Origin: Candidatus Pelagibacter sp.
GTDB taxonomy: Bacteria; Pseudomonadota; Alphaproteobacteria; Pelagibacterales; Pelagibacteraceae
NCBI GenBank assembly: GCA_002704625.1
Contig: PAGZ01000045.1
Span: 1 to 23,454 of the forward strand
DNA length: 23,454 nucleotides
Direction: 5' to 3'
Shown: piece after piece, positions 22,368 to 23,454 of the stretch
Layout: the number at the start of each line of letters is the position of its first letter
How positions within the stretch are numbered: the first letter of the stretch is position 1
The notes under the pieces: generated by a model
What the model saw: the letters and a program-made list of their open reading frames with translations, nothing else
The model's database searches: none
What the model was told of the DNA's origin: nothing
Made by a program: the position numbers and the translations under genes

Positions 22368-23454
22368 TCAATCCTCATGAAAAAAATCATGAATTTTTTT
22401 CGCAACTTTTTCTTCAATTCCTTCAACAGATTTTAAATCTTCAAAACTTGCTGCTTCGACTGATTTTGCAGAACCAAAATGATTTAGCAAGGCTCTTTTT
22501 CTACCTCTCCCAATGCCAGAAATTTGATCAAGCAACGATTTGCTGAGATTTCTTCTTCTTTTGGCCCTATGAGTACTAATAGCAAACCTATGTGATTCAT
22601 CTCTTAATCTTTGCAAGAAAAAGAGCGTTGGATCATTTTTTTTAAATTTGAATGTTTTTTCATCGTGATAAAAAACTTCATCACCTGCATTTCTATTTTT
22701 GCCTTTTGCAATAGCTATTATGGGTAGTTCGTGTAAACCAAGATCATTCAATGTTTCCCTGCTAACTGAATATTGTCCTTTACCACCGTCTATTAAAACT
22801 AAATCTGGTAAATTCAATGTAACACTTTCTTCTTTAAGCGCTCTAGAAAATCTTCTTTTTAAAACTTCTTTCATCATTCCATAATCGTCACCCATCACAG
22901 CTTCTGATTTAATATTAAATTTTCTGTATTTTTTCTTAACAAATCCTTCTTTACCAAATGTTATGAGCGCCCCAACCGAGTCAGCACCTTGTACGTGACT
23001 ATTGTCATAGACTTCAATAAGGTTAACATTAAATTTAAGATTAAACTTATCTGAAATGCTATCTATTAATTTTGAATTACTCTCAGTTTCTAAGATTTTC
23101 TGAGTCAGAGCTTGTTTAGCATTTTTTTTAGCCATTTCTGATACAATTTTTTCATCTTTAGTTGAGGCTTTTTTAATAATTATTTCTTTTTTTTCTCTAG
23201 CAGAAAATGTTTTTTCTAACAAAGTTTTTTCATTAATTTCAATATTTAAAAGAACAAGTTTAGGTAAAGTTTTATTTTCATAAAATTGACCTAAAAAAGA
23301 AGATAAAATTTTTTCTTCCTTTTCATCAGGATCATGCTTAGGAAAATACGCTTGATTACCCCAATTTTGTTTTGATCTAAAAAAGAAAACTTGAACACAA
23401 GTTTTGCCAGACTCTTTAAAAATAGATACAACATCTGCCTCTTTCAAGTTCGTT
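22368..23454 (-). CDS. uvrC: UvrABC excinuclease subunit C, 3' part
   Basis: UvrC makes the two incisions around DNA lesions in nucleotide excision repair. About 361 C-terminal residues are visible; the frame is open to the right edge, and the TTG at 23447 is an internal Leu, so the N-terminal GIY-YIG nuclease is outside the window. The visible part starts in [10 protein letters not shown] and [20 protein letters not shown]. It continues with the UvrC RNase H-like endonuclease domain ([56 protein letters not shown]), and ends in two helix-hairpin-helix motifs ([20 protein letters not shown] and [15 protein letters not shown]). The stop lies within the ribosome-binding region of pgsA. Confidence 0.96.
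   Translation of the reverse strand, partial: TNLKEADVVSIFKESGKTCVQVFFFRSKQNWGNQAYFPKHDPDEKEEKILSSFLGQFYENKTLPKLVLLNIEINEKTLLEKTFSAREKKEIIIKKASTKDEKIVSEMAKKNAKQALTQKILETESNSKLIDSISDKFNLKFNVNLIEVYDNSHVQGADSVGALITFGKEGFVKKKYRKFNIKSEAVMGDDYGMMKEVLKRRFSRALKEESVTLNLPDLVLIDGGKGQYSVSRETLNDLGLHELPIIAIAKGKNRNAGDEVFYHDEKTFKFKKNDPTLFFLQRLRDESHRFAISTHRAKRRRNLSKSLLDQISGIGRGRKRALLNHFGSAKSVEAASFEDLKSVEGIEEKVAKKIHDFFHED
22371..22375 (-). promoter_or_regulatory. Shine-Dalgarno site of pgsA
   Basis: AGGAT on the minus strand ends 5 bases before the ATG at 22365, near-ideal spacing. It lies inside the end of uvrC and decides the start against the TTG at 22371. It is the clearest ribosome-binding site I noticed in the window. 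Confidence 0.6.

Noticed and set aside
1..23454. Mobile elements, CRISPR arrays, phage genes, toxin-antitoxin pairs or a defence island around ccrM
   Set aside because: No transposase, integrase, spaced direct repeats, restriction nuclease or small paired genes were seen; ccrM is a solitary methylase among housekeeping genes.

Overview
The window looks like chromosomal DNA from a very AT-rich alphaproteobacterium with a streamlined genome. A SAR11/Pelagibacter-like marine bacterium fits best. This rests on the strong A/T and Lys/Asn/Ile bias, the tiny or absent intergenic spaces (largest gap 129 bases), the CcrM-type GANTC methylase, and several alphaproteobacterial gene orders: rnhB beside ccrM, petA-petB-petC, lgt-midA-pgeF-prs-rplY-pth-ychF, and uvrC-pgsA. 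The taxon is inferred from content, not from a marker-gene search.

Layout. Positions 1-970 hold the end of a FAD monooxygenase (+). Positions 971-3400 are a minus-strand DNA maintenance group: a family 4 uracil-DNA glycosylase, RNase HII and CcrM. Positions 3405-7336 (+) carry an exported TPR protein, ispE, tRNA-Gln(UUG) and a CCA-adding/poly(A) polymerase family enzyme. Positions 7338-8662 (-) are hemF and greA. Positions 8792-11347 (+) are petABC, the cytochrome bc1 complex. Positions 11324-17362 (-) are a seven-gene housekeeping run from lgt to ychF. Positions 17416-17688 (+) are a UbiK-like gene with a repetitive lysine tail. Positions 17666-20073 (-) are marR-ompR-envZ, with ilvE divergent at 20151-21038 (+). 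Positions 21035-23454 (-) are uvrC (partial), pgsA and a SAM methyltransferase.

How the genes work together. Most are core functions: DNA repair and methylation, isoprenoid precursor and haem synthesis, bc1 respiration, tRNA and ribosome function, PRPP supply, lipoprotein and phospholipid synthesis, and one EnvZ/OmpR-type signalling pair. All five convergent gene pairs abut or overlap, and many neighbours on the same strand overlap, including two TAATG stop/start junctions. Recognisable Shine-Dalgarno sequences are scarce among the starts I inspected; pgsA has the clearest one.

I see no mobile element, CRISPR array, phage gene, toxin-antitoxin pair or obvious undescribed multi-gene system. 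The observations most worth checking are a cluster of GANTC sites over the ccrM start, a palindrome over the likely ilvE promoter next to a MarR gene, a family 4 UDG with only one cysteine, the tRNA-Gln/cca junction of 5 bases, a 14-A tract in ispE and a 9-base coding repeat in the ubiK-like gene. No stretch above 300 bases lacks a gene.
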